Assembly (NCBI GenBank): GCA_015680685.1
Contig: MNCI01036292.1
Span: forward strand, 305,254 to 369,253
Source: Gnetum montanum
Taxonomy: Eukaryota > Streptophyta > Gnetopsida > Gnetales > Gnetaceae
DNA length: 64,000 bases
Direction: 5' to 3'
The position numbers and the translations under genes are program-made. The stretch's first letter is position 1, and the number at the start of each line of letters is the position of its first letter. The notes under the pieces were generated by a model. It did not search any database. It had not been told where the DNA came from and saw only the letters and a list, made by a program, of their open reading frames with translations. Shown here piece after piece: positions 23,462 to 36,495 of this stretch.

Positions 23462-25680
23462 ATGTCTTCTTCTTCTCACACGCATGATGATGTTAAACCA
23501 CTGGTTCCATAAGAGTGTAAGGTGGTATATAGTCATCTTGATGAGTATGTGCCTGACTCTACCTTCATCCTACATTAGGATGAGCAATTCCGATGGCATG
23601 ATATGAAGGGCAACATTGCCCCCTGATAGATCTATGTCTGTGATGCTACTTCAAACACTTAAGAAGTTAGGCATTCATGATCTTCAAGAAGAGTATCTTG
23701 TGCATGACTACGACTATCAAGATTACCATCCCACTAAAACACAATGCAAGAGAGATCAACACCAGGAGAAGCACCATGAGTTTTTGAGGAGAAGACACTT
23801 CACTAATCCCTTATTCCTACTAAACCAAAATAACAACGACGAGCCCCCTCTAGGGATTTCCAACATGAAGATTTTCCACCCCCAATTAATGGTGATGAGG
23901 GTGTGACCTTTAACCTACAGTCCACTATTAACAAACCAGGTTTAGGAAAAATTGATAGACATGGTAGGGACTTAGGCAAACATCCCAATGGCAAGGAATC
24001 TAAAGATCATGGTCATGACAAGCGAGAAGGTGATGGCAAACACCACAATGGTAGTGATGGTCCATCTTCCTCTTAATCCTCTTCATTTGATTCCAAACAT
24101 TCCTCTTCATCTTTTGGTTCTAATAGAAGCCACCAGAGAAATAATCATGATGAAGGTGATCAATGGAACAACAAGAATCATAGAGCCTATCAAGAATGAA
24201 GCAGTGGTAGAAACCATCATCAACGTTATTGACGCAATGATGATGATGAACCTTTGTTAGCAAATTGATGCATGCTTAACATTGTAGAGGTAGTTAAGAT
24301 TCCAACTAAGCATGTGAAAGATAGTCAGATCAAGTGCTTAGATATGAACAATATCCCAAGATTTGAGGGGGGATATAACTCTAATCCACAAAATCATCTA
24401 CAAGCCTTTCATAATACCTGCACCTTACAAAACATCAAAAATGATTGGCAAAAACTCAAGCTCTTAGAAAGAAAAAAGTTGGTACCAGTCCTTGGAGCCA
24501 AAATCTATCCACTAATGGAGTACCATGCTAGATCTATTTAATGAAAAATATCATATGTACTTTAGAGTGTCCAACCTAAGAAGGCAAATCCAAGGCTAGA
24601 AATAAGGAACAGATGAACCCTTGTATGTCGCCATGGGCAAATATTACTCTCTTTTACATTGATGCCCTGGCCATGGTTATCCTCAGAGGAAACAACTTTG
24701 CCATATCATAGATGGGCTTAGAGTAGAAACTAGAAGAATTCTTGGGGTTTATGCCCAAGGGAGATTATCCGAATTAAGAGCTCATCAAATACAAAGGTTG
24801 ATAGAGTATGTAGCAAAAGAAGAAGGTCTGTTGGAAAAAAGGGAAAGTGTGAAAGAATATAATATGAACCCTTTCATCAGGAAAAGAGAGGTTTGATTCT
24901 GTGATGAGGAGGAGTCACCACTTGACAATGTGGTAAACAAAAAAAACCTTGCCTATTCAAAAATATATTTCTAACATCTTGGCAAAGGTTGATAAATTAT
25001 GGGACTCTTTGGATGAAAAATTCCAAACTACTATGAAGATTGCTAAAGCATCCAAAGAGTAGAATAGTAATCATGATCATAGAAGTCAAAAAGAAGCTAA
25101 ACGTGCCTACCAAAGAGGTAAGGGCAAGGCTACTACAGTAGAGGAAGTTGTGGAGATAGACTTAGATGATGATACTAGTTGTGACATTTGTCAATATGAA
25201 CATTCGAATGGATGTTTCCCTATGATGTCACACTTACAAGAGTTTGGGGTATATGCATTGAATCCTTAACTAGCATGAAGGCAAGCACCCAAAAAATTGC
25301 CTTATCCTCAAGGAAGTCCAAGGCAATTCCACCAACAATAATAAGCTTACTACCCAAGTGGAGCTCCACCACAACCATATAAACAATATCAACAATGGCA
25401 TCAACCACAATTATGGGAAATACCACCACCAAGATAGTAGTACCCTTATAAGCAACTAGATGCAAACAAGTACTATGTTCAGCAATCCATCTCTCCAAGA
25501 CATTCTACAAGTCATGCCTCATTCTAGCATTACTATTACCCTCCAGAGTATCATCAAACTCATTCACCATATACTCAAAGAGAGGACCTATATCCAACCA
25601 ACCTCTACATGTGTCTGCACACATCCCTTTAGCCTTAACCCAGTTACCTCCTATCTTGTCCATGCAAGGTGAAATTCCTT
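23462..25680 (+). pseudogene. Element B gag
   Basis: It starts at ATG 23462 (M-S-S-S-S-H-T-H-D-D). A stop (TAA) follows after 16 codons and several frameshifts come later. Recognisable parts are a His/Ser-rich stretch (23950-24160), the capsid-like core IPRFEGGYNSNPQNHLQAFH (24350-24410), R-R-I-L-G-V-Y-A-Q-G-R-L-S-E-L (~24735-24780), and the variant zinc knuckle CDICQYEH (25180-25203). The last part is rich in His, Gln and Tyr. The core pattern is that of gypsy-type retrotransposon gag. Confidence 0.75.
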
Positions 25681-26024
25681 TATAGCCATAGTAACAAAAT
25701 GCTACAAGGGTTGTACATTCATAACTAGCTTTCTAGCCTAGTGGTTCAGATAATTAATCGAGGAAACAACCCTTTTTCCAACCCAATAGTCCTCCCAAAC
25801 CCTCACAACCTAATGTGGCTGATCACCTTGTATCTCCAACATCCTTATCCTCTGCATCAAACACATTTGAGTGTCCTTCAAACCAAATGCCACCTTGAAT
25901 CTGCACTATAATGTTAACTCATGTTGTTTCTGATTGGCTCAAGGCTAGCAATCTTCCCACAAAAAAATCTAACCTAGGAAGTCCTCTCATTAGTCCTCTC
26001 ATTTACTTATAGATCACTAGACAT

Positions 26025-26290
26025 GAGCAATGCAAGGCTCTTCTTGATGCTAGTTTTGGTGTCAATCTCATCTCCCATGACTTGTACAAGGCTTGGAACC
26101 TACTACCTCTCAAGTAGAGCAACATCCATATAGAATTGGTATACCAATCAATCATTGTTCCTTTGGGACTAGTGGAGGACATTGTGACCATAGTTTGTGG
26201 GTAGTTCTATCCTACTGATTTTTTTGTGATCAAGGTAGAAAATTACAAAGGTGACTTCCCATCATTATGGAAAGGGCATGGTTAAGCATA
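26025..26290 (+). pseudogene. Element B aspartic protease remnant
   Basis: One frame reads C-K-A-L-L-D-A-G-F-G-V-N-L-I-S, a gypsy protease active-site block (D-x-G-x-G-V-N). It is followed by V-P-L-G-L-V-E-D-I and D-F-F-V-I-K-V-E-N-Y-K-G-D-F-P. The expected L-G-R-P-W end is worn down to L-W-K-G. Proteases of this type cut the polyprotein into mature parts. A stop (TAG) lies within. Confidence 0.65.
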
Positions 26291-26939
26291 GTTGATGTGT
26301 GACTAGGCATAAGGGACCTTTCCTTAGAAATCTCCAAGGAAAATGAACTTGAATGCTTAGAGAAGAAGCATGTTCCATGCACCATGTACAATGATAATAG
26401 GTGCAATTGTCTGCAGAAAATCTAGTCCATCAAAAATACATGCATTAAAGCATGCAATTAGTGTGCACAAGACATAGACATCCAAAAGTATTTGTATGCA
26501 ATAGCTACAAAATATGAGGATACCCAGTAGCTAACAGCTGACTCTAATAGGAACACATTATGCATGGAACCAACTAAGGGCCTAACATGTGCTTATGTCA
26601 AAGACATGGATGAACTTGAACAAGTTCATCATTGACTCTCTAATGATGATACCTATTGGGAAGAGTTGGAAATCCCTAATAATTTTAGGTACGAGCCCCT
26701 AGAGTTAAAAACCTTACTGACTGACATGGAGTACACATTTTTAAATAATTACAAGCTAGTCATAATCCATACAAATCTTACTTCTAAACAAAAAGACAAG
26801 TTGTTGTAGGACGTCAACAAGTGGCCAATAGCCTTTGCTTGGTCATATTTTGAGTTGACAAGAATCAATCCAAGGATATTCTAGCATCGTATCTACACTG
26901 ACCTGGCTATGAAGCCAAGAAGGTAGCCACAAAGGTGAC

Positions 26940-28110
26940 TAAACCACAAATTGAAATAGATCATCAAAGAGGTAATAGAACAACTCCTCAAGGCAGGGTT
27001 CATCTATCCCAGTGCAAATAGTGAGTGGGTTAGTCCACTTGTAATTGTACCAAAGAAAGGTGGCAAATTGACTTTAGACTATTGAATATGGTAACATTTA
27101 AAGATCAATTTCCATTGCCATTTTTGGACCAAGTATTGGACACTATCTCTAGGCATTGCTATTATTGCTTCTTGGATGGTTATAGTGACTATAACCAAAT
27201 CCAAATACTGCCAGAATATTGGGGAACTTTTGCATATTGTAAGATGTCATTCGATTTGTGCAATGCCTCTACAACATTTCAATGCCTAGTCCTTAGTATC
27301 TTTCAATAGTAGATTGGTAGTAGGGTAGAAGTCTTTATGAATGACTTCTCTACCTATGTGCCTACATTTGAGCAAGCTCTAGATCACCTTGAGTAGGTAC
27401 TAAAAAGATGTGTTGAAATAAACCTTACGCTCAATTGGTAGAAAATCCATCTAATGGTCTAGGAAAGCATAGTACTAGGACACCAAATTTTGCAAGAAGG
27501 GATCGAGGTAAACCCAGAAAAAATAAGGGTCATCCAAGGAATCACATGCCAACTAGAGGTAGTTAAAGACATCCAATCATTCCTTGGACATACTGGCTAC
27601 TACAGATGATTCATAGAGAATTTCTCTAAGATCGCAAAGTTGTTGGTAGAGCTTACAAAGAAAGATGCTTCATTTATCTAGACCAAGGAATGTCAACATG
27701 CATTCCAACAGTTAAAATAAAAAATCGTAGAAATGCTAATTCTATGGGCACCAAACTAGTTCAAACCATTTCACATAATGACAGATGCATCTAATTATGG
27801 TTTGGGAGCCTTGGTTACATAGGTGGATGATAAAAAATGTTCATATTAGATCCACTACATAAGTTGAAGAATTATGGGTGCACAACTAAATTACACCACA
27901 ATGGAGAAATAATTAATGGTAGTGGTGTATGCTCTTGAAACATTTAGGCACTATGTGCTTAGTTATAAAGTATTTGTACACACAGACCACAATGCCATCT
28001 ACTTCCTAATGAACAAGCTAACGGTGAGCCCCCATATCATATAGTGGCTCATGATCTTGTAGGAAACCAATCTCACAATGGTAGAATAGAAAGGAACTGA
28101 GAATGTGGCC
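26940..28110 (+). pseudogene. Element B reverse transcriptase and RNase H
   Basis: RT motifs in order: V-P-K-K-G-G-K (27045), FPLPFLDQVLD (27112-27144), F-L-D-G-Y-S-D-Y-N-Q-I (27169-27200), F-x-M-S-F-D-L-C-N-A (27240-27275) and the catalytic box F-M-N-D-F (27334-27348), where relatives have F-M-D-D; GAC/GAT to AAT destroys one aspartate. RNase H begins with M-T-D-A-S-N-Y-G-L-G-A (27778) and continues with T-D-H-N-A (27982-27996). At least a dozen in-frame stops are present, most of them TAG. The order RT-RNase H-integrase identifies Ty3/gypsy. Confidence 0.88.
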
Positions 28111-28199
28111 GCTAATCATCCCTCTCGATTAAGATGGAACGACAAAGAGGAGGAGACCCTAATCTCTAATTAATTTCTAGATGAACTCCTCTTTACAAG

Positions 28200-29430
28200 A
28201 GCAATAACTAAATAAGTGCCCATAGAAACAAAATGCATTCTCACTTACCTTCTCACTTAAGAGATGCCATAAGGGTTGGACTTTAGGAAGAAACAACAGT
28301 TTTTTTTTCATTAGGCAAAGTACTTTATAGAAATCAATGGACATCTTTACAAGGCGTGCACCAATGGATTGGTTCATTAGTGTGTCCCTAACGTAGATCA
28401 ACTATGCATTCTCCAGAATGTTCACGAAGGTCCCTATGGAGGCCACTATGCTAGGAGACACATGACCATAAAAATCCTCATGGTAAGATACTATTGGCCT
28501 ATAATCTTTAGGGACATCCATTAGTTTGTCCAATCTTATGAATATTATCAACGAGATGATGGGATAACTGGTCAAATGGAGGGTCCTCAATAGTGGATTT
28601 AACCATTGGAGCCCTTTGACATATGGGGCATGGAGTTCATGGGTCCCATTACGTCCATGTCTAATGAAAAGGCATATATCATCATAACAATAAACTACTA
28701 TGCCAAATGGGTAGAAGTAGTAGCCATCACTAACTGTACATCATCCACTGCTACTAGATTTGTACAATAAAATATTGTCAATAGGTTTGGGATGCCACAT
28801 GCACTATTTCTAACAATGGAACTCCCTTGATAGGTGCCACCTTTCAAAAACTTATGTAATGCTTGGAGGTCAAACATAAATTAATAACACTTTATCATCC
28901 CCCAAGCCAATGGTCAAGTAGAGTTAACTAATAGGGAGATCACAAACATCCTAACAAGGACCATAAGCAAATATAGGAGAGACTAGAGCACAAAACTTAA
29001 CAATGCCCTATGGGCCTACTGCTTAACATGGAAACTCCGTATTGGCTACTCTCCCTATGATTTGGTGTACAAAAAACTTCCAATGCTTCTAATTTAATCT
29101 TAGCTCTATACACTCTCAACAGCCTATGAACTAAGTCTTGACTTAAGTCTAGCACAAAAAGAAATATTGATCAACCTCAATGTGCTAAATGAGAACCGAT
29201 TAGTGGCCCTATCTTTGAATGAAGTGCATAAGGCATACAACAAGCAACAACATGACCTAAGAACACAGAAAGTAAAATTGCAACCAGGAGATAAGGTTCT
29301 CTACTAGAATCCCACACATGAACAACAAAAACTAAGTTTCAAACATTGTGGAAGGGATCTTATATAATTGCTAAAACCTTTTCCTCTAGGGCCATGACCA
29401 TATACAAACCTAAGAGCTCAAATAAAAAGT
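28200..29430 (+). pseudogene. Element B integrase
   Basis: The N-terminal zinc finger keeps its His pair (NVHEGPYGGHYARRH, ~28408-28455), but the Cys pair reads S-Y-E-Y-Y-Q (28527-28550) where S-C-x-x-C is expected. In the core, DIWGMEFMGP (~28617-28646) has Glu where the first catalytic Asp is normal. The second Asp region is frameshifted. QANGQVELTNREI (28907-28945) keeps the catalytic Glu. A GD-x-V-L-Y beta-strand remnant lies near 29288. The domain would join element cDNA into the genome; here it cannot. Confidence 0.85.
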
Positions 29431-29846
29431 AGTTGGTCAACATCCAACAAGTAAAGCTTCTTCATGAGCCCAAGCAAGCCAATACAACAAATACCTCAAT
29501 GATGGACAACCACATTCAATTTTTTGGATCTCCTCCTTCCAACTCAGTCATGGGGAAGATGCCCATCCATGCTAAATCATCCATATGGCTCCTCAAATTT
29601 TCTATTTTTTTCCACATTTTTGACATTACAAGATTATTTATTTTATAAATTTTTTATTTTCAAAAATTTTCATATTTTTACACCATTTTTTGTTTTACAC
29701 CATCATTGATATATTTGAATCTTCATTGGATATTTTACACTTTCTTATATATTTTACTTTCTTTGAGTGTGATTTTCAAATTTTTGCTAATAAATATGCT
29801 TTGTGCCAATACAACATAGTGGTGTTGTGGCTACTACTAATGGTGG
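29431..29846 (+). other. Element B spacer, left part
   Basis: T-rich non-coding sequence after the integrase. GTCATGGGGAAGATGCCCATCC near 29545 corresponds to the hairpin ATGGGGGTTACCCCCAT of element A, in decayed form. The last five bases, GGTGG (29842-29846), are the left TSD of the solo LTR. Confidence 0.5.
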
Positions 29847-30299
29847 TGATGAGTGGCGAGGTACCCCTACACTCAACCATATGAATATGAGCATTACATG
29901 GGCAATCCAGTTGAACTCCGTAGACTAAATGCCTACACACCTCATGGAACACTTAATGTTAATCATTCGTTGTCTTCCCAGACTTGTATTTGTCATGGTT
30001 GTATGGTTAAGTTTGAGGTATATGATTTTTATGTCTTTTCTGTTTTATCTCCTATGCTAATGAGGTGAAGGATGAAGAGACTAATTAACTAACTTTAACT
30101 AACTAACTAAGCTTTAATTAGCCTAGCATCAGNTCTACTGTGAGCACATAGAAATTATTCTATCTCTGGAGAGGTAAAACTACAAAGTTTTGCTATGGTC
30201 TAGGCCTAAACTGAGAAACAAGGGAGAGGCGCCTCATATTTATAGACTTGGCAGCACACCGCGATATCGCAGGGGAAGACACAATATCGTGTCTCATCA
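29847..30299 (-). mobile_element. Solo LTR (minus orientation) inside element B
   Basis: It reads, on the minus strand, TGATGAGACACGATATTGTG ... ACTCATCA, with inverted ends TGATGAG/CTCATCA and a perfect TSD GGTGG (29842-29846 and 30300-30304). At 453 bp it is about half the length of the A, B and R LTRs but shares their last 40 bp. Palindromes GCGATATCGC (30261-30270) and GACACAATATCGTGTC (30278-30293) precede a minus-strand TATA box (TATTTATA on plus, 30237-30244). It is left from recombination between the LTRs of an inserted element. A single N is at 30133. Confidence 0.9.
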
Positions 30300-30304
30300 G
30301 GTGG

Positions 30305-31560
30305 TTTGTGCTTTATGTTTTGTTTGCTAATGTTTGGTTTCTATTGTTGAATTTTTGTACTAATGACTCAGTCATGGCTTCTTTTTCATGGAACAGGTAG
30401 TGAGTACACGACATCCACCCATCCACAAACTCTAATGGTTTTTCTTGTTTTGAAAGTTTTAGGTCCCTTTCGTTAAATCAACTTTTAATAAATTTGTGAT
30501 CTTGGTAGTTTCTAGAATTGTGAAGGATTCAAAGGTTTGAATAGTGTGTGACTTCAAGGGGACTCAATACTCTTCATACTCTTCTACTTACTTGGGTGCT
30601 TGAGTGTTTATCATCAACTTCTTACCATTCGATGTTCCAATAATAGGAAATCAAATAAAGTCTTTGCATGGTGTCATTCCCCTCCAAAAAAAATAAACAA
30701 AATAAATAAAAGATAAAAATAAATAAATAAAACATTATGAGAATTCAAATCACACCTCTTAGACAAATAAACGAGCTACAAGCACTATTTATGAGATTAT
30801 AAAGATATGTTATTCATGTTTGAACATCCCCTCTAACTAAGGCCCTATCTCACTTCCTACTTCTCCTTTCTTCTCTTTATGGAACAATGGTTATTTTGTG
30901 GGATCACTCTTATGTCTTGGGGGTGGATTGGTCTTGGAGTGGTGATGGGAAGTCACAGAAAGAGGTTGGTGTTCGTCTAGACTAAATATGGTACTTCGAA
31001 AGTCATTTTAAACATAAACTCCATAAGGGACCTTTTATGATCTTAGTTTGGAATTTCGTTCCACCTTGCACATTATCCATTTATGCTGACCATAACTCAC
31101 CTTGTTGCTAGTGTCTGTGCTCTTGATTCTATGTCTTAGTTTGATGTATTTGAATTCTTAGGTAGAATCTTCTAGGTTTTGGTCCTTAACTTCTATCAAC
31201 CATTAGTCACCTATGGGGCCCATGGACTCCTTAGGTTGAGGTTATGCAAGGGTAAAAAGGGCATGTGCCTGCTATGGGAAGGACTCACTTACATCTCCCT
31301 TGGTTGGGTTTGTTAAGCACCTTGTCCTTAGGCATTCTTACAACCCAAATATTTCGTACATCCATCTTCTGCATCACACCATGTGTTCCTTTACAAATTT
31401 TGTTCATTAAACATATTCTCCATAAAATTTTTCAATTTTTGAGCTTTCAAACATCCTCTTTAATGATTTTATCATATTTTTGGGTTTTCTAGGATTCCAT
31501 GGACCCGAAATCCATTGAAAATTTCATTATACGTTTTGAGATATTGATATTTGAAAATTT
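30305..31560 (+). other. Element B spacer, right part
   Basis: Non-coding. The block AGGTTGAGGTTATGCAAGGG ... GGCATGTGCCTGC ... GGGAAGGACTCACTTACATC (31230-31300) corresponds to element A 6690-6780 and R ~49830-49760 (reverse). An A-rich AAATAAATAAA run lies at 30690-30735. No credible gene is seen. Confidence 0.5.
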
Positions 31561-31572
31561 TTGCCGATGAGC

Positions 31573-31649
31573 CTTGTATATGGGACCCAGTTGACGAAGC
31601 TAACCCATATACAAGACCCCATCAACATAAGAGAAAAATACTATAAATA
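31573..31649 (+). promoter_or_regulatory. Element B internal promoter-like module
   Basis: A perfect 12-bp inverted repeat, CTTGTATATGGG (31573-31584) and CCCATATACAAG (31604-31615), is followed 27 bp later by TATAAATA (31642-31649). It sits about 450 bp before the accessory ORF, in the same place as the A and R modules, but with unrelated palindrome sequence. Confidence 0.65.
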
Positions 31650-32089
31650 GGCATGATCCCACTTGGAAAAGTTTACATTTTCTCACAAATGCCAAAGGAG
31701 TTTTTAAATTTTTTAGAGCCCAAAACCTTCCAAACCCCATAACTTCATAACCGTTTATCCAAATCACTCCATTCTTTGACCCTATAGCTACCAAAGGTAA
31801 GCTCTTCATCATGGGGGCTACAAATGTGCTATTTTTGGAAGAAAATTTTTCACCATTTTTCTAACTCCCATAAAGGTTTAACTAAGAAATCAACACTTAA
31901 ACACCAAATTACAAGAGTTTAACCTTTCCAATGAACTCCAGTGACATTTATAATAAATAATTAATAAAATAATCAATCTACCATGGTCCAACCTTAGACA
32001 AGGGTAACTAACTAATGAGAGAAGGCATTTCAAAATTTTAAGGTACACATTATATCTACTAATCCATGGATGGGTTGTAACTGTAGATG

Positions 32090-34930
32090 GTACCAAAAGG
32101 AAAGCACACGCAAGAAGTAAGACTATCCCAACCAAGAAAGAAATGGCCCAAAATGGGAAGGGGCCAAGAACAACCCCAGGAAGAACTGCTTGCAACCCAT
32201 GCCATAGGTCCTCTTAAAGAAGAGGTAAAAGTGGAATCTATTTGATAGATTTTGGAACCAACAATAGCAATAGAACACTCCCATGAGGATGATGCACCAA
32301 CACAACCAACAAATATTGTGACCTTGATAGAGGCCTATCTAAATTCAATCAAATCAAGAGAGGTCCAAAAATTGATGTGCAAGAGTTAAAATTTGGCCCT
32401 TTCCTGGAGCATGCACTAGAAAAAGTGCAAGACCAATTGAAGATGTCTTCCATGTGGCCAATCATCACTTCCACTAGGGAGTGGCACATGGGATAGATGC
32501 TCCTATTTTGGCACAGGAAACCCAGATCAATGATGAAAATCAAGGATATCTTAGTGTCCTACTCAATGCATGCCATTGCTACAACACTTGGGTTGCTCGA
32601 AATAGGTGCAAACCTTACTAAGATCCCAATGTAAGTGAATCATGGCATAAAGAAAGAATGAATGCAATAGTGCTATGGTGTCAACTCTAAGGAGTTTGGC
32701 ACACTTACACTGGCAGAGAGGATTCATTATAAGATTACAGCCTTCCACCTCAATCCCACAATAAGGCCAAGCAAAATAATTATCTTCTCTTCATGAGCAT
32801 GCATTTCTCTAAGTGGGAGATTCCCAGTTAACCTTCTACAGCTGATCTATCTAGAGATGGATAAGTAGTTTAAAGAAAATGAATGAAAGGAAAGCACTCC
32901 TCTTTCCATGCATCATCAAGAAACTCTATCGAAGAAGAGGGATAGTCTGTTACAACAATGACACAGTCAAAACTATTTCGGCCACAAACTGGGTAGAAAT
33001 GATGAAAGATAAGACACCTACAATCACTATTCAAGAAGAGGAATAGTGACCACCACCTCCACCTGCCACTCAGGCAATGATGCCAGACATCACTGCAAAC
33101 ACCTAACAATTATGCGAATACCAAGAATGGCTCTTAAGTGAACAAGAGAAACAAGTACGCATGAGTGATGGGGACCCATCCATGTATAGACTAGCAATGC
33201 GTCACCTCAATGAGATGGCTCAAACAATCAATTTGATGGATGGAGGTGGGTTCATTTTCTCAACCCAAAGAACACAGCTAACTGCAAGGTTAAATCCAAG
33301 CACCAAAGAGGTCATAGTATTTCTTGTAGAATAAAAAACACTCCTAGAAATCTTTAAAAATGTTACAACCTTCCTGGTGCACTTAGAGAAGGGTGAATAA
33401 GCAACTATATTGGTGATGCAGCACGAAGGGAAAGAGACAATAGAAGTCATCGCTAATCATATTGTCGAGACTCTCAATGCACCTGTGACATCTACACTGG
33501 ACATAACTACACTCAAAGATGTGCAAACATCCATAATAATCATAAGCGATAGAATAAACATAGCGCAGCATGAAGAACTACTGGACCGACTAGTGGGAAC
33601 TGGGCAACCACTTCCAGATGTCTTAAACCTTTCAAACAACATTACAACAACCCAATCAGAGCTACTTAAGGCAAGGGACAAGAACATCATATTGGAGGAG
33701 CAACTTGAAATAGCCAAGGAACTAAACAAACCCTTGGTTATGAAGTTGCCGAATTAATAGCCTAGATTATCAATCCTACATTTCTCAACCCAATACTAAC
33801 AAAAGATGAAGCTATGGAATAGCTTCAGATCAAGCTCAAAGGGGTTGAAGGTGCAATGGAGATGATGGTATTCTATCAACCCTTGGTAAATGCCACATAG
33901 CATAAGGTTTAGAAGCCTTGGATCAGACCTTCCAGGAGAAAGTTTAATTGACCATAGAAAATCATTGCCTACACAATGTTGATGAGCACAAGCAACAATT
34001 AATTGATTTTATCCATCAATAGCAAGAGCAACTGGCCAGAGAAAACATAGAACTAAGGAGATTAGTAGCAAAGAATAGGAATCTCTCCATGAAGGAGGTG
34101 CACACCCTTCACCAAAAAACTGCTATCAAGGTAGTCGCCTAGAAATCTAAAGCTCTTAAATTTGAAAAAGTTAAAGACCATTACAAAGAGTAGGTTGGTC
34201 TATAGAAGTAAATAAAAAACACATTCAATTAATGAAAGGAGAAGAAAATGAAGCCCTCTAGCAACTTTAATAAGGTAGAGAAGTTTGGCAACCCATCCTT
34301 GATGGAATAGACACCTACAACAAAGAAGAAATCTACATGAAGGAGTTGCAGATCGAGAAGATGATGGAGTACATGAAGCTTGCCAATCTCTGTTACATAA
34401 ATCTAGCCTTATTGACTACTGAATGGCAATGGTTAGAGCTAGAGAAAAAGGTGGCCAACTCATACTTACTATAAGAGGTTGAGTTCAAGCACCACAAGGA
34501 CACCAAGGACAAGCTTGCAGTGGCTAATGTTGAACTCAAAGTTCTCAAGGCATGATTCATTGACCAACGATCAACTATTGAGAACTTGACCAAGTGGATG
34601 AAAAACTACTAGGAGCTGTAGAATGTAGTCAAGGCATTCAACGTCAAACACAAATAATTTGCTACCTAGTTTGTCAATGTAAAGGAGATGTTTCCATTAA
34701 TTCTTTGTTTGTGGGATGTCCCCATTCCAACCCACATTGGTAATGCCACGTGGACTATGAATGATCCTTGGAGTAAGGAGGAGAAGGTGAAGGCATTACT
34801 AGATGCCTTTCACCTTCCACTAGAGGTTGTAGCCGTAGCAAGATAGCCACAATCGTCTTAGCTACTACATGTGCCTAAAGCTGATGAAGGTTCTTCAAGA
34901 CCTTAGAAGCCTCCACTGCCTGGGATTGTT
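32090..34930 (+). pseudogene. Element B accessory ORF (coiled-coil protein)
   Basis: This eroded plus-strand gene has the same position and block order as in A. The middle block is VMQHEGKETIEVIANHIVET, then LNAPV ... HEELLDRLVGTGQ (33409-33610). A coiled coil includes ARENIELRRLVAKNRNLSMK, then EVHTLHQKTAIKV (~34035-34135). The C-terminal block is ATWTMNDPWSKEEKVKALLD (34748-34807). Stops and frameshifts are frequent; the only sizeable open piece is 33410-33757. The N-terminal third (32090-33000) is not clearly alignable with A by eye. Function unknown. Confidence 0.65.
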
Positions 34931-35154
34931 TGATCTTCTCCACCACCTTCATGCCATCAAAGCAAGTGTTGTCCCATTTTTGTATAGTCATGTCATGGTG
35001 TTTAATTTTGTGTCATGAACACCATAATTTTTGTAATGTGTTGATCTGTACACTAGGGTACTTAGTTTTGTCAAGTCATTTGTTTGTTAAGAGTTAGTCA
35101 ATAATCCCATTTCTTTTCAATTTTGTTAAGAGTTTTCATTCAATTGTGGGAGTA

Positions 35155-36013
35155 TGATTAACATCAAAGTGTTATATTAATGGGCCCCCATTGACATGGC
35201 CTCATTGATGAGCCCCTATCGATGGGGCCTTGTTTACGTGGTGTTGCCCCCTCGATGAGGTTGCATCAACGTAGTGTCTGCTATGTTGATAGGGCCTCGT
35301 TGATGTAGTCCTATATTAAAAACTATAAATACAAGCTTCCAAACATGTTTATAGGCATTCAAATCATAGTAGTAGCCAAACTCTTGCAATTTTTACATTT
35401 AAAAGTTATAATATTTTCCCAAGTGCTTGCAACAGGAGTCATTAAGTGTACAAATCTTTATTCAAGCATTATCGTACATGAACCACACCAGTGTGTACGA
35501 TAATAAAGACGAGCTTCTTGATAAATGTTACAACATTCTAGATAGTTTAATGTTTTATCTATGCATTCATTGTTTTTATTAAATATTCAAACAATTAAGC
35601 TAAATTATACTTTAATTCATGAAGCTAAATATATTAAATACATAAGTACAACCCTTTCGAGCATAATACGTATTCACTTGGTAATCCCAGTAGCGTTATT
35701 GCTTAGTGCACCCAATAGCATAACACTTGGTAACCTAGTAGTGGATATGTGGGTTCAGGACGTGTAAAAAAAGTGGGATTAGATACTTATGATAGAACAA
35801 GTTAAAGATTAGTTAACTAGTTAAATAAAACTATAAAACATAAAATGATAAAAATCATATGCCTTGATTACACTAAACCATATAATTGTGTGTCACATGT
35901 ATAATTGGGAAGACAATGAATGACCATTAGGACAAGGTTCACTTCCTAGAAGACTAATGCACTAGAAACTAGAGAGTATGTTGGGCATAGGGGTACCTCT
36001 TCACTACTCATCA
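35155..36013 (+). repeat. Element B 3' LTR
   Basis: This 859-bp LTR begins TGATTAACATC and ends TACTCATCA. A chain of near-palindromes fills 35177-35310, for example TTAATGGGCCCCCATTGA and AGCCCCTATCGATGGGGCCT (35211-35230), then TATAAATA at 35324-35331. The purine-rich TGTGGGAGTA just before it is the polypurine tract. The right TSD CTTAG follows. Confidence 0.88.
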
Positions 36014-36018
36014 CTTAG

Positions 36019-36490
36019 TAAAAATATGTTAAGAAGTAATGATGATGATGACCTTAGCCATCAACTTGAAGTTATGTTTAAATAAGAGAAAGAAGAGATA
36101 AATGACATTAATATTATCTTCATGTCTAAATTGACAATAACATAAAAAAAGACTAAATAGAGATAGTCTAGAATCATAGGTAACACAAAGGAGAAGATAA
36201 GATAGGATGGCTAATTATGTAAATACAATGAAAGACCTATCAATCACAATGTAAGGATAATGTACTAGAATGTTAAAGGCTTTTATTCTAGCATCAAAAA
36301 TGTTGCCACAAAAATTATTCTGCTAATGACTCACATAATAATAGCTACACTCGCTAGGAATATCTACATGATTCATGATCATAAATGATCTAAGAACTAT
36401 TCCTTAAATAATTAGGAATACCAACAATCAAGGGACTTGCTCTCCCAATTTAATACAAAATTAACCTATTGTGTCATACAAGAATAATGT
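36019..36490. other. Host DNA between elements B and R
   Basis: About 470 bp of AT-rich sequence without a gene separates two independently inserted elements. It should join 22407 on the left (before B) and 53768 on the right (after R) in the pre-insertion locus. Confidence 0.6.
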
Positions 36491-36495
36491 AAAAG

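Larger units (their letters stand above)
22413..36013 (+). mobile_element. Element B: full-length, inactivated Ty3/gypsy retrotransposon with accessory ORF
   Basis: The LTRs are 22413-23310 and 35155-36013, with a perfect 5-bp TSD CTTAG (22408-22412 and 36014-36018). The order is gag (23462-~25680), protease (~26025-26290), RT and RNase H (~26940-28110), integrase (~28200-29430), spacer, internal promoter-like module (31573-31649), accessory ORF (~32090-34930) and 3' LTR. A solo LTR (29847-30299) interrupts the spacer. Many in-frame stops, mostly TAG, and lost catalytic residues show it is dead. It is the best guide to the autonomous form of the A/R lineage. Confidence 0.92.
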
